A stretch of DNA of 64,000 bases from the NCBI GenBank assembly GCA_032158295.1, contig CM063255.1:3997501-4061500 (forward strand), read 5' to 3'. Of the stretch, positions 12,512 through 23,728 are shown in pieces. The position numbers and the translations under genes were made by a program. Source of the DNA: Pycnopodia helianthoides (Eukaryota > Echinodermata > Asteroidea > Forcipulatida > Asteriidae). The notes beneath the pieces were generated by a model, which worked only from the letters and a program-made list of their open reading frames with translations, did not search any database and was not told where the DNA came from. Every line of letters begins with the position of its first letter. The first letter of the stretch is position 1.

Positions 12512-12860
12512 TATAGACCATGTTACATTTGTTTACAGAGTGGTGACCTCGTACATTTTAATGCATTTCCTGACGGGCAAGATGCTACACAGGCTCATTG
12601 GGAAAATTTATATTTTGTGTCATAATTTTCACATAAATTCAAAATTTACAAAAGCAACAGCTGTACAGCTATGTTTGAGATGTCCCCCCCCCCTTTCTTC
12701 ATATCAACAGTTGAGGAAAATCAGACAGTGCGATCTCCATAAAACATAAGATTTGTTGTATTCTTCCATTGAGCTGTGTACAAATGTGCCCGCCGGAAGT
12801 CCAGGCTCTGTGGCTCTTTTGTAAACATGTGATGTCACAGGTCACATCGTCTATACGATA
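12512..12860 (+). mobile_element. Family E element (copy 1), next to the peptide exon
   Basis: It begins TATAGACCATGTTACATTTG and ends in the inverse of TATAGACGATGTGACCTGTG, giving TIRs of about 15 bp. The interior (AGAGTGGTGACCTCGTACAT, AAAAGCAACAGCTGTACAGC) is shared with copies at 46816 and 56522. Its right end lies about 30 bp inside the intron past the donor of the peptide-precursor exon. TA target duplication is plausible but not proven. Confidence 0.8.
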
Positions 12861-12890
12861 AACAAATGAACTGTTAAAAATTAAAAAAAG

Positions 12891-12896
12891 ACTCAC
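12891..12896 (-). promoter_or_regulatory. 5' splice donor of the peptide-precursor exon
   Basis: The sequence CAGA|GTGAGT on the minus strand is close to the metazoan donor consensus. It sets the end of the coding exon, because the frame read through it enters AT-rich intron sequence and stops after a few codons. Confidence 0.65.
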
Positions 12897-13136
12897 TCTG
12901 TCTGTCTGCTGCGTATTGATCTAAGAGGGATAGGATCTGGTCAAGACTCAGATGTTGTGCATTACTGCCCGACCGGCGTTCCATAACTTCTTCTGTCAGG
13001 CCGTCCGAATTAGCGGCCTGTTGGAGCGGGTACCCTGATGCTAGTGCCAGGAGCAAGCATAGGACCGCTGACACGGCGAGGAGATGACAGAGACCATTCA
13101 TTGTGTTGATTTTTTGTTGTTGTGCTTGGAGCTAGA
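12897..13136 (-). CDS. First coding exon of a secreted peptide precursor (partial gene)
   Basis: Read on the minus strand, a pyrimidine-rich tract ending TTTTAG precedes the exon at 13136, a 35-nt leader follows, and the start codon is at 13101-13099. The 68 complete codons begin MNGLCHLLAVSAVLCLLLAL, a typical signal peptide with probable cleavage after Ala-Ser-Gly (residues 21-23). A propeptide follows with an Arg-Arg site at residues 42-43 and a leucine-rich amphipathic stretch (LSLDQILSLLDQY, residues 51-63). The exon stops at A|GTGAGT (donor 12896-12891), so the intron is phase 1; reading past it gives only a short intron-encoded tail. Signal peptide, short acidic propeptide and dibasic site are what is known of neuropeptide or hormone precursors. 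The bioactive peptide is not in this exon and I could not find the next one, so no family is named. Somatostatin/allatostatin-C, CRH or MCH-like precursors have a comparable layout. The upstream leader exon is also unseen. Confidence 0.72.
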
Positions 13137-13165
13137 CTAAAAGTGGGAAGAAGAAAAACAATATA
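13137..13165 (-). promoter_or_regulatory. 3' splice acceptor upstream of the peptide-precursor exon
   Basis: Minus-strand sequence TTGTTTTTCTTCTTCCCAC followed by TTTTAG is a strong polypyrimidine tract and acceptor. It implies an intron in the 5' leader, with the promoter and first exon further right. The SINE at 13255-13555 would lie inside that intron. Confidence 0.6.
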
Positions 13166-13254
13166 ATGACCGTTACTCGAAGTTATTGAAATAATCTTTC
13201 CTGACAGGTATTGGGACAGGTTGTGTAAAATGAAAACGCATTCATGCTCATTGA

Positions 13255-13555
13255 TGTGGCGTGTCGTGGCTTGGTGGTCTAGTTCACCGGACCAAAGCTC
13301 TGGTGTTGTCAGCAGCACAGTGTGGGTTCGAATCCCACACTTGAGCAAGGCACTTAACCATAAATGTTTCGTACAATTAAGTTGGGAGGGTTAGTGCATT
13401 CTGCTCTACCAGCCAGGCTCCCAGTGAATGATACCCATGCCATCCTTATACGGACTGTGAAGGGGGTAACCCTGTTTCAGCCGCAGGAGTAGGTGGCAAC
13501 GTGCCTCTGGTGTCAGTTGATTTGGTGTAGCCTTCACCTTGAGTTTTTAGTGTCG
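13255..13555 (+). mobile_element. tRNA-Leu-derived SINE (copy 1)
   Basis: The head GTCGTGGCTTGGTGGTCTAG has a box A, GGGTTCGAATCCC is a textbook box B, and the middle ACCGGACCAAAGCTCTGG resembles a Leu anticodon arm. A body with GGGAGGGTTAGTGCATTCTG and AACCCTGTTTCAGCCGCAGG follows. It sits in the presumed leader intron of the peptide gene. It is a SINE rather than a tRNA gene because stems are imperfect and related copies are dispersed. Confidence 0.7.
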
Positions 13556-14076
13556 TACATCGGCTCTTTTAGTGTCACACACCGGCTCTTTTCAGAGCCA
13601 ACACTGACTACCAAATCATTGTTTACACATGGTTTTACCTGTAAGTTAAAGGGACACGTTGCCTTTGATTGGGCGATTTGGGCTAGAGGAAACATTTGTT
13701 ATGAACATGAATATGGTTGGAAATATATTTTAAAAGTAGAATATAACCAACCGCACAAATATGCCTCGAAATTGTGTGGTTTTCCTTTTACTTCGTGAAC
13801 TAAACACGGTCCGCCATATTGTGAAGTCAAAAACTTGGTTCAAGAAAACGGTTGAACGTGTTAGTTCACGATGTAAAAGGAAAACCACACAATTTAGAGG
13901 CATATTATTATGTGCGGATTATTATATTATACTTTAAAAAAAATCCTTCCAACCATGTTCATAATACAATCGTTTTTTATAGCCTAAAGCGCCCAATCCA
14001 GGGCGACGTTTCCCGTTAAGTATTTATAAATACTTCTTATTTCCACTGTATGCAGAGCTTCAAATATCACTTACAC
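13556..14076 (-). mobile_element. Family F element split by a TTAA fold-back
   Basis: Left part 13556-13645 has CCGGCTCTTTTCAGAGCC and TTTACACATGGTTTTACC; the right part 14020-14076 has the matching end TGTATGCAGAGCTTCAAATA. Compared with the F copy at 42768-42935, the two halves join where the fold-back at 13646-14019 is inserted. Confidence 0.65.
13646..14019. mobile_element. 374-bp palindromic element inserted at TTAA
   Basis: TTAAAGGGACACGTTGCC on the left is inverted as GGCGACGTTTCCCGTTAA on the right. Inner arms GAAATTGTGTGGTTTTCC / GGAAAACCACACAATTT make it an almost complete fold-back. Its host F element continues on both sides, so TTAA is supported as the target site. Confidence 0.8.
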
Positions 14077-14860
14077 ATTGTTGTTAGAATAGTCCTTCGC
14101 TCTATATTTATTTTAAAGTTTGAGAGTGTTGGGATGGGGGTGGGGTGGGGGTGGGGTGAGGGGTGGTGGGGAGAAAACATACAACAAACCGTTTTTTCTG
14201 CTTGAAAACAATAAATTGAGCAAATGAGAGAATATGGAGGTTTGAGAGAGGGATAGACAAACAAAATGAGGAAGTCATTGGTTTTATTCGTTGTACAAAA
14301 TGGAGGACACACAAAAACAAAACAGAAATAAGAGCAAAGAGTTGAGAACAATTGTCGGTTTACACCGTTGACAGTTACACAATGTTTCAATATCTTTATT
14401 CCAGAGTACTTTGTTGGCAAATGCTTTCCCCGATGGTGGGAATATATAAATAACATAAAACGCTTCAGGGCAGATATCACGGTGAATTAGAGAATAAATA
14501 AAAGTCTGGCTCGAAACTAGACATGTCGTGGTTTCAATATTAAGATACTATTATACCCTGTGGTAGTACGTGACTTAGCATAGGGTAACTCAATCTTTCT
14601 GGAAGTTTTCACTTGTCTCTTTAAACAGTTAGATTGAAAAAATCACACCGGTTAGATTCAAAGTTAACGTTCTGATTGGGACTAGAGGCGAGGATTTTGC
14701 AGTTAGTTCTATTAGAGGGTGAGTTATGAATGTATGAGAGAGTGTGAAATACAACAACTTGATACTATAGGAGTTCGTTTTGATTCCCGTGTTCAGTTTA
14801 ATATTCAGAATGTGCTGGACATCACTGCTGGTAGAGAGTGTAGTGACTCTCCCTCGTTGT
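14077..14860. other. No gene recognised
   Basis: A G-rich GGGGTGGGG tract near 14135-14170 makes an artificial Pro/His frame on the minus strand (14067-14480). No splice-bounded exon or known repeat was seen. Confidence 0.4.
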
Positions 14861-14863
14861 CCG

Positions 14864-15216
14864 CAGCGCCGAAACTAGCGTCAATTTTTAGGGGGCACAA
14901 GGGGGGTATACCATTGTTTTTGTTTTTTTCCAGGGACACCTCTGGCCACTTAAAACTGTAGTTTCTGGTTGTATTTTTCTTAATACAAGCACTCTGGTTA
15001 TCCCAATAACTATGTTTTTTTGTGTAAGATAATCTGACGTTGGTTTGAAAACAAATACAATGTCTGCGTGTTAATGGAAAATTAACAACATTGAAATAAT
15101 CGCATAAAAGCTTATAAAATGTAATATTTTACTGTGGGGGCAGTGGGGAGGGCGGGGGCACGTACATCAATGGGGGGCACGTGCCCACTGTGCCCAGCTC
15201 CCTAGTTACGCCACTG
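14864..15216. mobile_element. DNA-transposon-like element with CAGTGGCGTAACTAG end
   Basis: The right end reads CTAGTTACGCCACTG, the inverse of CAGTGGCGTAACTAG; the left end CAGCGCCGAAACTAG is a diverged partner. Both are followed inward by GGGGGCAC-type sequence. TIRs of this type are widespread in animal genomes. The 353-bp interior has no coding capacity. Confidence 0.55.
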
Positions 15217-15868
15217 GTTGTTTGTAGCTCATATTTGTAGTGATCGAGATTCCATATAATCATGGCCATATATAACAGACTGTCCGAGGTCATATGTTTA
15301 AGGTAGAGTTGCCCCTAAGTTCTTACACACATACCAGTCTCCACCCGAAGTGTAACAACCACCTCCCAACGTCCTTAGACTAAAGGCAACTGATTTAGGC
15401 GTGGCCGTCATTTATAACTATTTATAATTACGTAAAACATCCAAGTTGAACTCACAGAAAAAAAAAACACAAACCGAAACAAAACAAAAACAAAAGTTAC
15501 CCTGTCAGAGTTTCCGTTGACTCATTTAGACGCACCGTGTTAATGTTTCTAGTGGTACTATGGTAGTGTTCAGTTAGTTTGTGTGTACACCTTTACAAGG
15601 CCTACTTCTAGATAAACTACCGCGACGTCACGTCACGGCATTTGCATCCAAGGGCGAAACAAAGATCCCCTATCAACTTATCTAGCATGGTCTAGTAATT
15701 TCAAAATCACGTGACAATAAGGTAACACCATTTTATGCATTGTGTCCCTTTACGCGGGGCCCTCCGGGGAGTATAGAGCACAACGGTTTGTTTACACTTC
15801 TGATTAAATCAGCCGCTATGTGCTCATGTTGTGCAATGTAGTAGCATTCGATCCACAATACATTCAGG
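15217..15868. other. No gene recognised
   Basis: Unassigned sequence with GCGACGTCACGTCACG near 15623. No exon or repeat-family match was found. Confidence 0.35.
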
Positions 15869-15870
15869 CT

Positions 15871-16275
15871 TTAAAGGCACTGGCCACTATTGGTAATTAC
15901 TCAAAATAATTTTTAGCATAAAAAACTTACTTGGTAACGAGCAATGGAGAGCTGTTGATAGTATAAAACATTGTGAGAAACGGCTCCCTCTGAAGTAACG
16001 TAGTTTTTGAAAGAGAAGTAATTTCTCAGTAAAATTTGTGAATTGATTTTGAGACCTCACGCGTGGGGTCTCGAAATGGAAATCAAGCATCAGAAATCAC
16101 ACAACTTCGTGTGACAACATGGACAGGGTGTGTTTTTTCTTCCATTATTATCTCGCAACTTCGACGACCAATTGAGTTCAAAATTTCACAGGTTTGTTAT
16201 TTTGTGCATATGTTGAGATACACCAAGTGAGAAGACTGGTCTTTGACAATTACCAAAGATGTCCAGTGTCTTTAA
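15871..16275 (-). mobile_element. Family A element (copy 2)
   Basis: Reverse-oriented copy with both ends: TTAAAGGCACTGGCCACTAT at the left and ATGTCCAGTGTCTTTAA at the right, bounded by TTAA. The central palindrome is GAGACCTCACGCGTGGGGTC. The mirror of GGTCGTCGAAGTTGCGAG lies near 16155. Confidence 0.85.
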
Positions 16276-16889
16276 GAAGGTCATTATTATTAAACTCGGT
16301 ATCATTGAAGGTTCCTCAGATTAATCTGTCAAAGATTAATGAAGAACGACCGTGGCAGTTGGTGTTGGGTAGGTTGGTAAACGGTGCTCTAGACACAAGT
16401 GTCTGTCACTTGTTATCCCTTCCTATCAGACCATTCAGTTTTGCGGATGTACCGTATCATAGTTTCACGCTAATAGGCAAAATAAATGAAAACAAATGTT
16501 TAGCGTCCTGCTTTAAAAAAAAAAAAAAAAAAGGGAAGGAGGAGGGCCTCTTTTTTCAAACATGGCCGCCCGGCAACTTTTCAAGACAACCGACATGGCT
16601 TTTTTTTTTCAAGATGGTTGCCAGCTTTTTTGATGTGTTTTTTCGGTGTGCTAAAGTCTAAAAATACGATCTTATTTATTTAAAAACATTTTTTTTTTTC
16701 GTCAGACATCGTTAAATTTATTTAATATTATTTTGTTTACAAAGAAAAAGGACGCGATCTCTTTAAAGGAAGCGGGCAAAGGACGCTAAACTTGTTTTAT
16801 TTAATATTTGGCCTTTTGGACGCAAATACGCGCAGCATTACTTCCTTCTTACGCACCACTGAACAGAACTGAACCGAATTGCGAGATTT

Positions 16890-17880
16890 CCAATTGTGAT
16901 CTTCGTGGTTTAAAAACCCGAGGTGGGAGTGCGAAAGATGGTTACCGAGCACGTGACAGACAGTGTCAACAGCGAGCAGAGGAGCTTGCATTGTCATGTC
17001 AGTAGCATCGAGGAGAACTTGTTGAAAGTAGCGTAAAAGTACACGAGGGCAGACGAAGTTGGGCCGGAGGGTACGAGAGGGAAAGGAAATAGAGGGGCGA
17101 CACCGAGATTGGAGGAACAAACCACTCCATAGCCGGTTCTTGAGGTGTACTGATTGAAGTGGCAAGCGGCAAGTCATACAATTGGTTTAGGAGCCTGGAG
17201 ACCTGAAGAAGGGAACCGAGGGCTTGGTTATAACTTCGGCGCACGACCCGCTTCTTAAAATGACTGATGTAATGGAGGCAAGGAGGATAGAGAAAGCAAA
17301 CGTCTCTCATATGTGTAGAATGTATAATAAGGCAGAAGAGTATGTGATTGGACATAGTATATGGTGGCCAAGACGGAGTAGAAATGAAGACATGACAAGT
17401 TGGCCAAGTTGATTCACTGGGATCTGTATACGAAGTATGGTGTCAAAGTGCTTGTGAACTGGTACTACCATCAGAGAAAGTTGTCGAGACCGACCATGTC
17501 AACTGGGACTTCATCATTCAGACTGACCATGCTATAGGACATAGTGGACCGGATGTTGTAGTCCATATCTAAAACGAAGAAGATGTGTAATCTCCTTGAC
17601 ATCGCTGTGCCGGGTGATATAAGGGAGGGGCTTCTAAAAATATGGACATGATCTAGAAGTCTGTATTCTTGGCCAGGGAACTTTGTAAGAATGGGCCGGT
17701 GAAGGGTAAAGGAGTCCCTATTGGTGGTTGCAGCACTTAGCACCAATCCGAAGGCACTGGAGAAACATCTAGATCAAATAGCCACGACTCTCACGGTATA
17801 GATCTGCTCCAGGAAGCGGCGCTTTTGGGAGCAGCGATAATCCTGCGAGAGACCTTTGAGATGTACGGAACATATAGTAG
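16890..17880 (+). pseudogene. Decayed LINE reverse-transcriptase ORF, C-terminal part
   Basis: Translating in shifting plus frames gives a recognisable order: NKAEE near 17325, then KYGVKVLVNWYYHQRKL (17433-17485), DFIIQTDHAIGHSGPDVVV (17508-17565), NLLDIAVPGDIREG (17590-17630), ALSTNPKALEKHL near 17735, and LLQEAALLGAAIILRETF (17804-17858). This series matches the C-terminal tail common in non-LTR retrotransposon proteins of invertebrates and fish (a KAEE-type Cys/His segment, an IQTDH segment, an IDIAVPGD segment, a final ALLG-ILR helix). Frameshifts and stops split every block, so it is dead. The part before 17250 is too eroded to assign. Confidence 0.75.
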
Positions 17881-17899
17881 AGGGGTTTATACCGCGGCA

Positions 17900-18625
17900 C
17901 AAAGGAACAATGTGTTATTTCCTGGGCATGCATGCTGTGATAGCATGAAATAATAATACTTCTAATAAAACAGTATGTTTTTTTTATGCACGTGGTATCC
18001 TGGCCCACTCTGACATCTAAAAACAGTGACACATGGTAACAGTAGAACACCGGTCGAACGTCAGTTTGGTAAAGGTCATGTATTTTAACCGGCAGAGACA
18101 ACATTACATACAGTATTTAAGCATGGTGTGATCCAGTGGATGAATAAGCAACGAAGTCATGCATAACTGTGTTAAACCCAACACGCCGCCGGTGAGATCT
18201 TTGAGCGAGGATTGCGCCAAATAATCCCAAATGGAATTTTTTAAAAGATCGTCGTTAAAAAATGATGAATCGTTGGCTTTTTATAGCACTATGTGGTACG
18301 CGTTTTTTTGTGTCCCCTTTTTCTGTCGGCCCACTCGCACCAATTTGAAGTGAAATGCTAGCATAGGCTGTAGGTCTTGGTGCAATTTGGGCAAGGTGGA
18401 CGAGAAGATCTACGCTAAAACAGACGAACTATTCTTAGCAGTGTCCCATGGCTAGATTTAATCCAATGACCCAAATTCGCAGGTGTTTATAACACATTTA
18501 ATTAATAAGCCAAATCTCTCGTACTACCCGTGCACTTGCTGTGGGCTGTACGTGGCCGCACCATACAAGTAAAAGAGCAGCCCATTTCAAATCATTTTCA
18601 CATCTAATAATACCATTGCTTTTTC
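17900..18625. other. No gene recognised
   Basis: Sequence past the LINE remnant carries only short frames. I see no poly(A) or target duplication that would close the LINE. Confidence 0.35.
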
Positions 18626-18629
18626 ACCA

Positions 18630-18970
18630 GGTCCCAATTCTAGAGAGCCACTTAAAGCACAAAACTAATTACTCTTACTAGAAAAAGATTACCATACAAG
18701 CCAAAATATCACATTATGCTTACTAGAAATACCATTATTATCTACGACAGGCATCATGCTCATTTTGGCTTAGAAAAAAATATACATATAAAATATATAA
18801 TAATACAAAATTTATATTAAAAAAACTACTAACAACAATAATAGTAATAATACATATCAATAATAATAGTAAACAAATAAGCAAAGTAAGAACTAAATAA
18901 ATGAAACAGATGAACAAATAAATAAATCAGGTATACATTCTGCTTAAGCAGCTTTATGAGTTTGTGTCCA
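18630..18970. mobile_element. Diverged GGGCCCAATTTC fold-back with AT-rich expansion
   Basis: The left end GGTCCCAATTCTAGAGAGCC and right end GCTTAAGCAGCTTTATGAG match the two ends of the intact copy at 28128-28299. The middle is enlarged by AT-rich repeats such as AATAATAGTAATAATA (about 18778-18930). Confidence 0.5.
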
Positions 18971-18974
18971 GTAA

Positions 18975-20035
18975 AGAGACGCTATTATTACACTTGCGTC
19001 CGCGTCACGTGCTGGCTTTTTTGTACCCGCGACAGAGTCTATAAAAAAGTCAAATGTCTAGATTGTACATTATTCGTGAGTTTTGATTATGACTGTGATT
19101 TTTTCGTAATCAACCAGTCATGATTGTTTGAGATATTCCAAAACAGCGAAGGGGGCAGAGAAAGAAGAAAGGCATGATCATTCTAAGAAAAAAAAGGAAA
19201 AAGGAATTTTGTTAAAAAATGTGGGGAAAAAACAGAGAGAGAGACAAAAAACAAACACAAAATGTGAAACCGCAATTGCATTTTGACGAATGTCACGTTT
19301 TAAAGTCAGCATCGATTTCTATCGTCGGTGAGGACATCTGTCAGCTTTCCTAGCGAGTATTTTGACACAATCTAAGAATAAATATCGATAAATAACGTGT
19401 ACCCACGTTTAAAGAAAAAAAAACGCCCCAAGGCTATGTCGGCCGAGAGTGACGACTCGGTTTACGTTCGGGTTATTCTTGCTGAGCGTAAGAGAGAATT
19501 GCGATGAAAGGAATGTCAAGAAAATGAAGACAAAAAAAAGGCCAGTGTCTCCGTCTTTCAGACACAAAAATCAATCGCAGTTTGCGAAATAGTATCGAAG
19601 TCTAACAGTTAAAACAGTTTAACCATTCCAGTTTATTCCTAAAAATCGCTGTCGTGTGTTTCGCTGCAGCTTGTCAGTCGCTGTTTGATGCTTTACGTAC
19701 CGAGTTAAAAACAGCGGTTGTTAGTTAGGAGTTACACATCTTTTAAACAAGACCTAGAAAGGGGAAACAGTGATAAATGACATTTATTTTTTTCAGCGCA
19801 GATTAAAGTCTCCTGACAATTTTAAAGAAATGTGTCGCAGTTTTGTAAAACCAGAGAGAGAGAAGAGAATTACGAAAACGCTGTGAACTTAGGAACCTGA
19901 TTTTTTGTTGTTGATGCAGATGAATCACAGGGTTGTTGTTTTAGATCTAAGAGTAATTTTCATTAGTTGGAATTTCTGAAGGAAGCAAGCCAATCCAACG
20001 TCAACGTGAACATTAAAACACTGATTTGTGATTGG
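18975..20035. other. No gene recognised
   Basis: AT-rich with A-rich tracts near 19180-19260. No exon, promoter or repeat family was recognised. Confidence 0.35.
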
Positions 20036-20041
20036 TGGCCT

Positions 20042-20213
20042 GTCGTGGCCAAGCGGATTATTACACCGGACTCAAGGCTCTGGTGTTTCCGATCTGCAGA
20101 GTTTGGGTTCGAGTCCCGGTCGTGACGATTGTGTCCACAAGTAAGCAAGACCATTATTGCTGCGTACTCCGGATGGGGCGTAAGTGTTAAAGTGTTGAAG
20201 TGCAGGATTGTCC
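20042..20213 (+). mobile_element. tRNA-Leu-derived SINE (copy 2)
   Basis: The head GTCGTGGCCAAGCGGATTAT and the end GGTCGTGAC pair as a tRNA acceptor stem with wobble. ACTCAAG gives a CAA (Leu) anticodon loop and GGGTTCGAGTCCC is box B. The body is cut short by a family B element starting at 20214. Confidence 0.7.
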
Positions 20214-20555
20214 TTAAAGGTATTGTACACTTTTGGTAACAGCTCAAAATCAGTGTCCACATTTTGTGTGATTCAACATATGCATGAACAAACAAACCTG
20301 TGAAAGTTTGAGCTCAATTGGTCATCGAGGTCACGAGAAAATAGTGAAAAGAGATCTTATGTGTTTTCTGTTTTTTCAAATTATCGCGCGCGATAATTAC
20401 TATTGTTTTACTCGTTTCTCAGAAACGATAGCATTTTAGGCAGAAATATTTTAAGGAACCATTTCTACCATTACTTACTTTAAATCATGTAAGTTATGTG
20501 TGAATCTGTGAACATTGTGTTTTTCGATCTTACCAATAGTGTACAGGGCCTTTAA
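20214..20555 (+). mobile_element. Family B element (copy 2)
   Basis: TTAAAGGTATTGTACACTTT and AGTGTACAGGGCCTTTAA form the ends at TTAA. The interior has CCTGTGAAAGTTTGAGCTCA and a central palindrome ATTATCGCGCGCGATAAT near 20383. It lies immediately after a SINE. Confidence 0.88.
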
Positions 20556-20559
20556 GCGT

Positions 20560-23500
20560 ACAGAACAAAGGAGGCCTTTAACAAAAGGAATCCTTGTGTT
20601 TTGACAGAGCCAGGACGTCCTTCGCTTTCGTGTATGAAACCAACGAGGACGTCGCTACATTAAAAAAAAAAGGCCAAACTAAGTCCAAACATTGGGTGAA
20701 CAAAGACAGGTCCTCGATTCACGGGTTCCACAAACATTTATGTGCGTGTGTGTTTTAAGAACTTTGCAATAGAATAAAATACAATTTAAAAAGTTGATTT
20801 TGATTTCACATAAAAGTGTAGTCTTCGTTCGAGTTGTGTTCTCGTTTTGGATAAGCGCGAGACTTGCACAGTCGATTTTTCTTTGTGAATAACACGAACA
20901 AGCTGCCATCTACTTCTTCGTAATTTCTCTCGGGAGTGAAAACATGTCACTGTACTGTCAGAGTTTGTAGGTACCGGTAGTTTGTACCGACGGACGCAGC
21001 GTACCAGCTAAAAAGATAGCGGTCTGTTCATTCACCATGCAGGCCTCATTTTCATATCATGGGTGACCAGGAACGTTGCTCTCGCCTGTACTTGAAATGT
21101 TGCAACTTAAGTGTGATTGATCATAACCTTCCCTGTATGGAGTCATTGAAGACTACACTTTCTCATACAACTTTATTTCCTGAATTTTTTACAAACCCGC
21201 AAAGAATGTTTCTTTGGTTTTGGCTATTGTCAACGGGTCCAACACTGAACCAAACACAATGCCAGTATTACCGCAAAGGGGGAAAAAAGTTCCTATGTAT
21301 GCGTGACGTGCACAGTGTCCTAGCAACGTACTTAGACAAACTCTTCATGAAAGAAATAATTATTTGAAAAAAAAATCGTAATTTCATTACCGCACGCCGA
21401 GGCAAAGTAAAGGTGTAACTTGTCCTCAACGTTGAACTAAAGCTATTAATTGTGAACGCCGAGCTACCTTTAGAAGTGCCTAATAAAACCAAAGTGACGA
21501 TTAACAAGGACCATCAAACATATTATTAGATAAATAAAAACCATGACAATGCAGTTTGTCCGTGTTAAAAAGAAGCAGAGAAAAAAAAGAGTTTCGTCCA
21601 TAAAAATGATTGAAACCGCGTCTGTACAATTTTGCGTAATTGACTAATGTCAGTCTAGGTACTGTGCTTAACGTTAAAAACTATAACATACATCCCGTTG
21701 TTTGTTCCGCTTTGAAGGGGGGGGGGGCGACATTCAAAAGTGTACATACAAAGCACTTCAAAGCACAGATCACCTGTCGGTGATCAGCATTAACAATAGC
21801 ATGTACTGAGGTTTGCAAAATACTTCTGTCAAATGTATTGGTTTCTGTGAAAATTTAATTTCATACGAGGATTTTGGGGGTTTAAACCAAAACAAAAAAT
21901 TCACATTGAATTATTTGGTTCATTCATTGTTTGTTAGATTGAGTGTTTGATTGTTTGTAGGTTGGGGTGGTTTTTTTTTTAACTACTATTGTTTATTCGA
22001 TTATAACTCTTTCGTCACTGTAATGATCCAAGTTGGGGAAAGGGTATACATCATCTGTCAACATGGTAATTATATCAAAACGATCGGCGTGTGTGGGGCG
22101 CCTACGTTCCAAAGACGCCGTCGTCTTTCTGCCTGTATATAAAATATTATTTCAAATGACAAATTCCTAATTGCCCTCTAGCCATAAACATATATATTTG
22201 TCATACACTGACTGGCAGTGTCAAATTCCATGCTTGTATGACAGCCAATTTTGAACATTTTGAAAACTGCTTGTCTATCCACCTTCATTTACACATTATT
22301 ACATACATTTGATTTTCTTCCAAATTCAAATTGCGATGGCCCAAACGGCCAAATATCTTTCTAATGACACGCTCTGACTTTGTGCCCAATTCCATTCTTG
22401 TATCACCACAGGCAAAAATCCCCCCAACACTACCCTATACATATGCCTCAGTATAGATGTTTGTCAGTGCATTTGGCCCGAAACGTTAATGGATGTAACT
22501 GGGGTGATTTCGTCAGACGTCTCCGAACTGGTACACAAAAGAAACCTCAATTTCCAACCCTACGTACAAAAGTTGACCCATTTTAAAAATGCCTCTAGAC
22601 GACCCTAGCATTTGTCTCCACAGTTAGTAATGGATTTCCGGGATATCAAGGGTGCTCCATTAAAATTATTACTTTGTAACGTCTATGACATGGTTTTAGC
22701 CACACTGAAAGAGGTGTTCCAATAATAATAATTTGCGTCTGTTTGCATTTTTTAAATGTATTCGATGATAAACTACAGGCTCGCGAGAGCACATTATTTT
22801 TTCCAAGGGGTGCTGCATTTTCCAGAGAAACGGCAAGCGCAGAGAGCGCAAAGCCATTACGGCGTGGGGTCCGGGGCCCGCTAAAGGGCCCCAGAAGCTT
22901 TGAGGTCCTAGATGCTCTGTCGTGCAATCTGAGCCATTATTAAACTATGACGAGTTTGTACATAAGTCAAGGGGTAAAAAACCACCATGACCCAAATATT
23001 TCATATTTGTTCTTATAAAAGAAACACGGGCAGTTTGCGTATAGGATGCTTTTGCAAATGAAATTATCTGAAACCTTGCAGGTCAGCAGCCCTACTGCAT
23101 TATAACCACACAAATTCACTAGTTAGTTCACAACTGAGTGAATAAAAAAAAAAAAAAGAATGAAATAATTTCATTTGTTGTATAGTAAATTTTCCTATCA
23201 ATGCATACAGACGGGAACATTTTCATTGGTCTGAGAAACTTCGTTCAGCCGTGTGATTACTTCACTTCAAATGCCTTATAGCTTACGAATCAAAGTAGGT
23301 CATTATACTGTGGGGGAAAAATATATGCAGAGCAGAAGAAAGTCAACAATAATAACAACAACACAACAAACAAACTGCAAAACTGGTCCAGAGGTGAAGT
23401 GTTTCCTAAATGTGTTAAGTTATTATCATTATTAGTCTTATTGTTAGTTATTATTATTGTTCTTTCGTAATTGATATCTGCAGATCTTCAGAAGAGAAAA

Positions 23501-23725
23501 TAACTTGGAAAGGATGTCAACATTTGTTGTTGATTGTGAGAACAGCGCGTGTTTACTGTTCGAAGATGAGTGGTGTAGTTTGATACCATTGAAGATCTGT
23601 ATCACGATGAAGCACTCTGCTGTGTATTGCATGAAGCTATTTTTCACCGGTACAAATGCACATTAAAATGTTACATGTGCATTTGCAAGCATTACCATAA
23701 CACAATGTAGATGTAGTGGTTAGTG
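20560..23725. other. No gene recognised
   Basis: Short frames only. A GGGGTCCGGGGCCCGCTAAA phrase near 22865 looks like part of a GC-rich repeat but has no partner here. G10 occurs near 21718. Confidence 0.35.
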
Positions 23726-23728
23726 AAG

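Noticed and set aside
12540..12896. Frames within the E copies at 12540-12896 and 56397-56850
   Set aside because: The sequence is a three-copy repeat with TIRs; the frames are not kept in the copy at 46816.
13010..13348. 112-codon minus-strand frame overlapping the peptide exon
   Set aside because: It reads through the SINE and the exon in a different phase; the frame with signal peptide, acceptor and donor explains the locus better.
14067..14480. 137-codon minus-strand frame
   Set aside because: Its end is His/Pro-rich from a GGGGTGGGG tract and the rest has no signal peptide, domain or splice support.
16194..16661. 155-codon plus-strand frame
   Set aside because: It begins inside the reverse-oriented family A element and runs through a poly(A) stretch, with no domain pattern.
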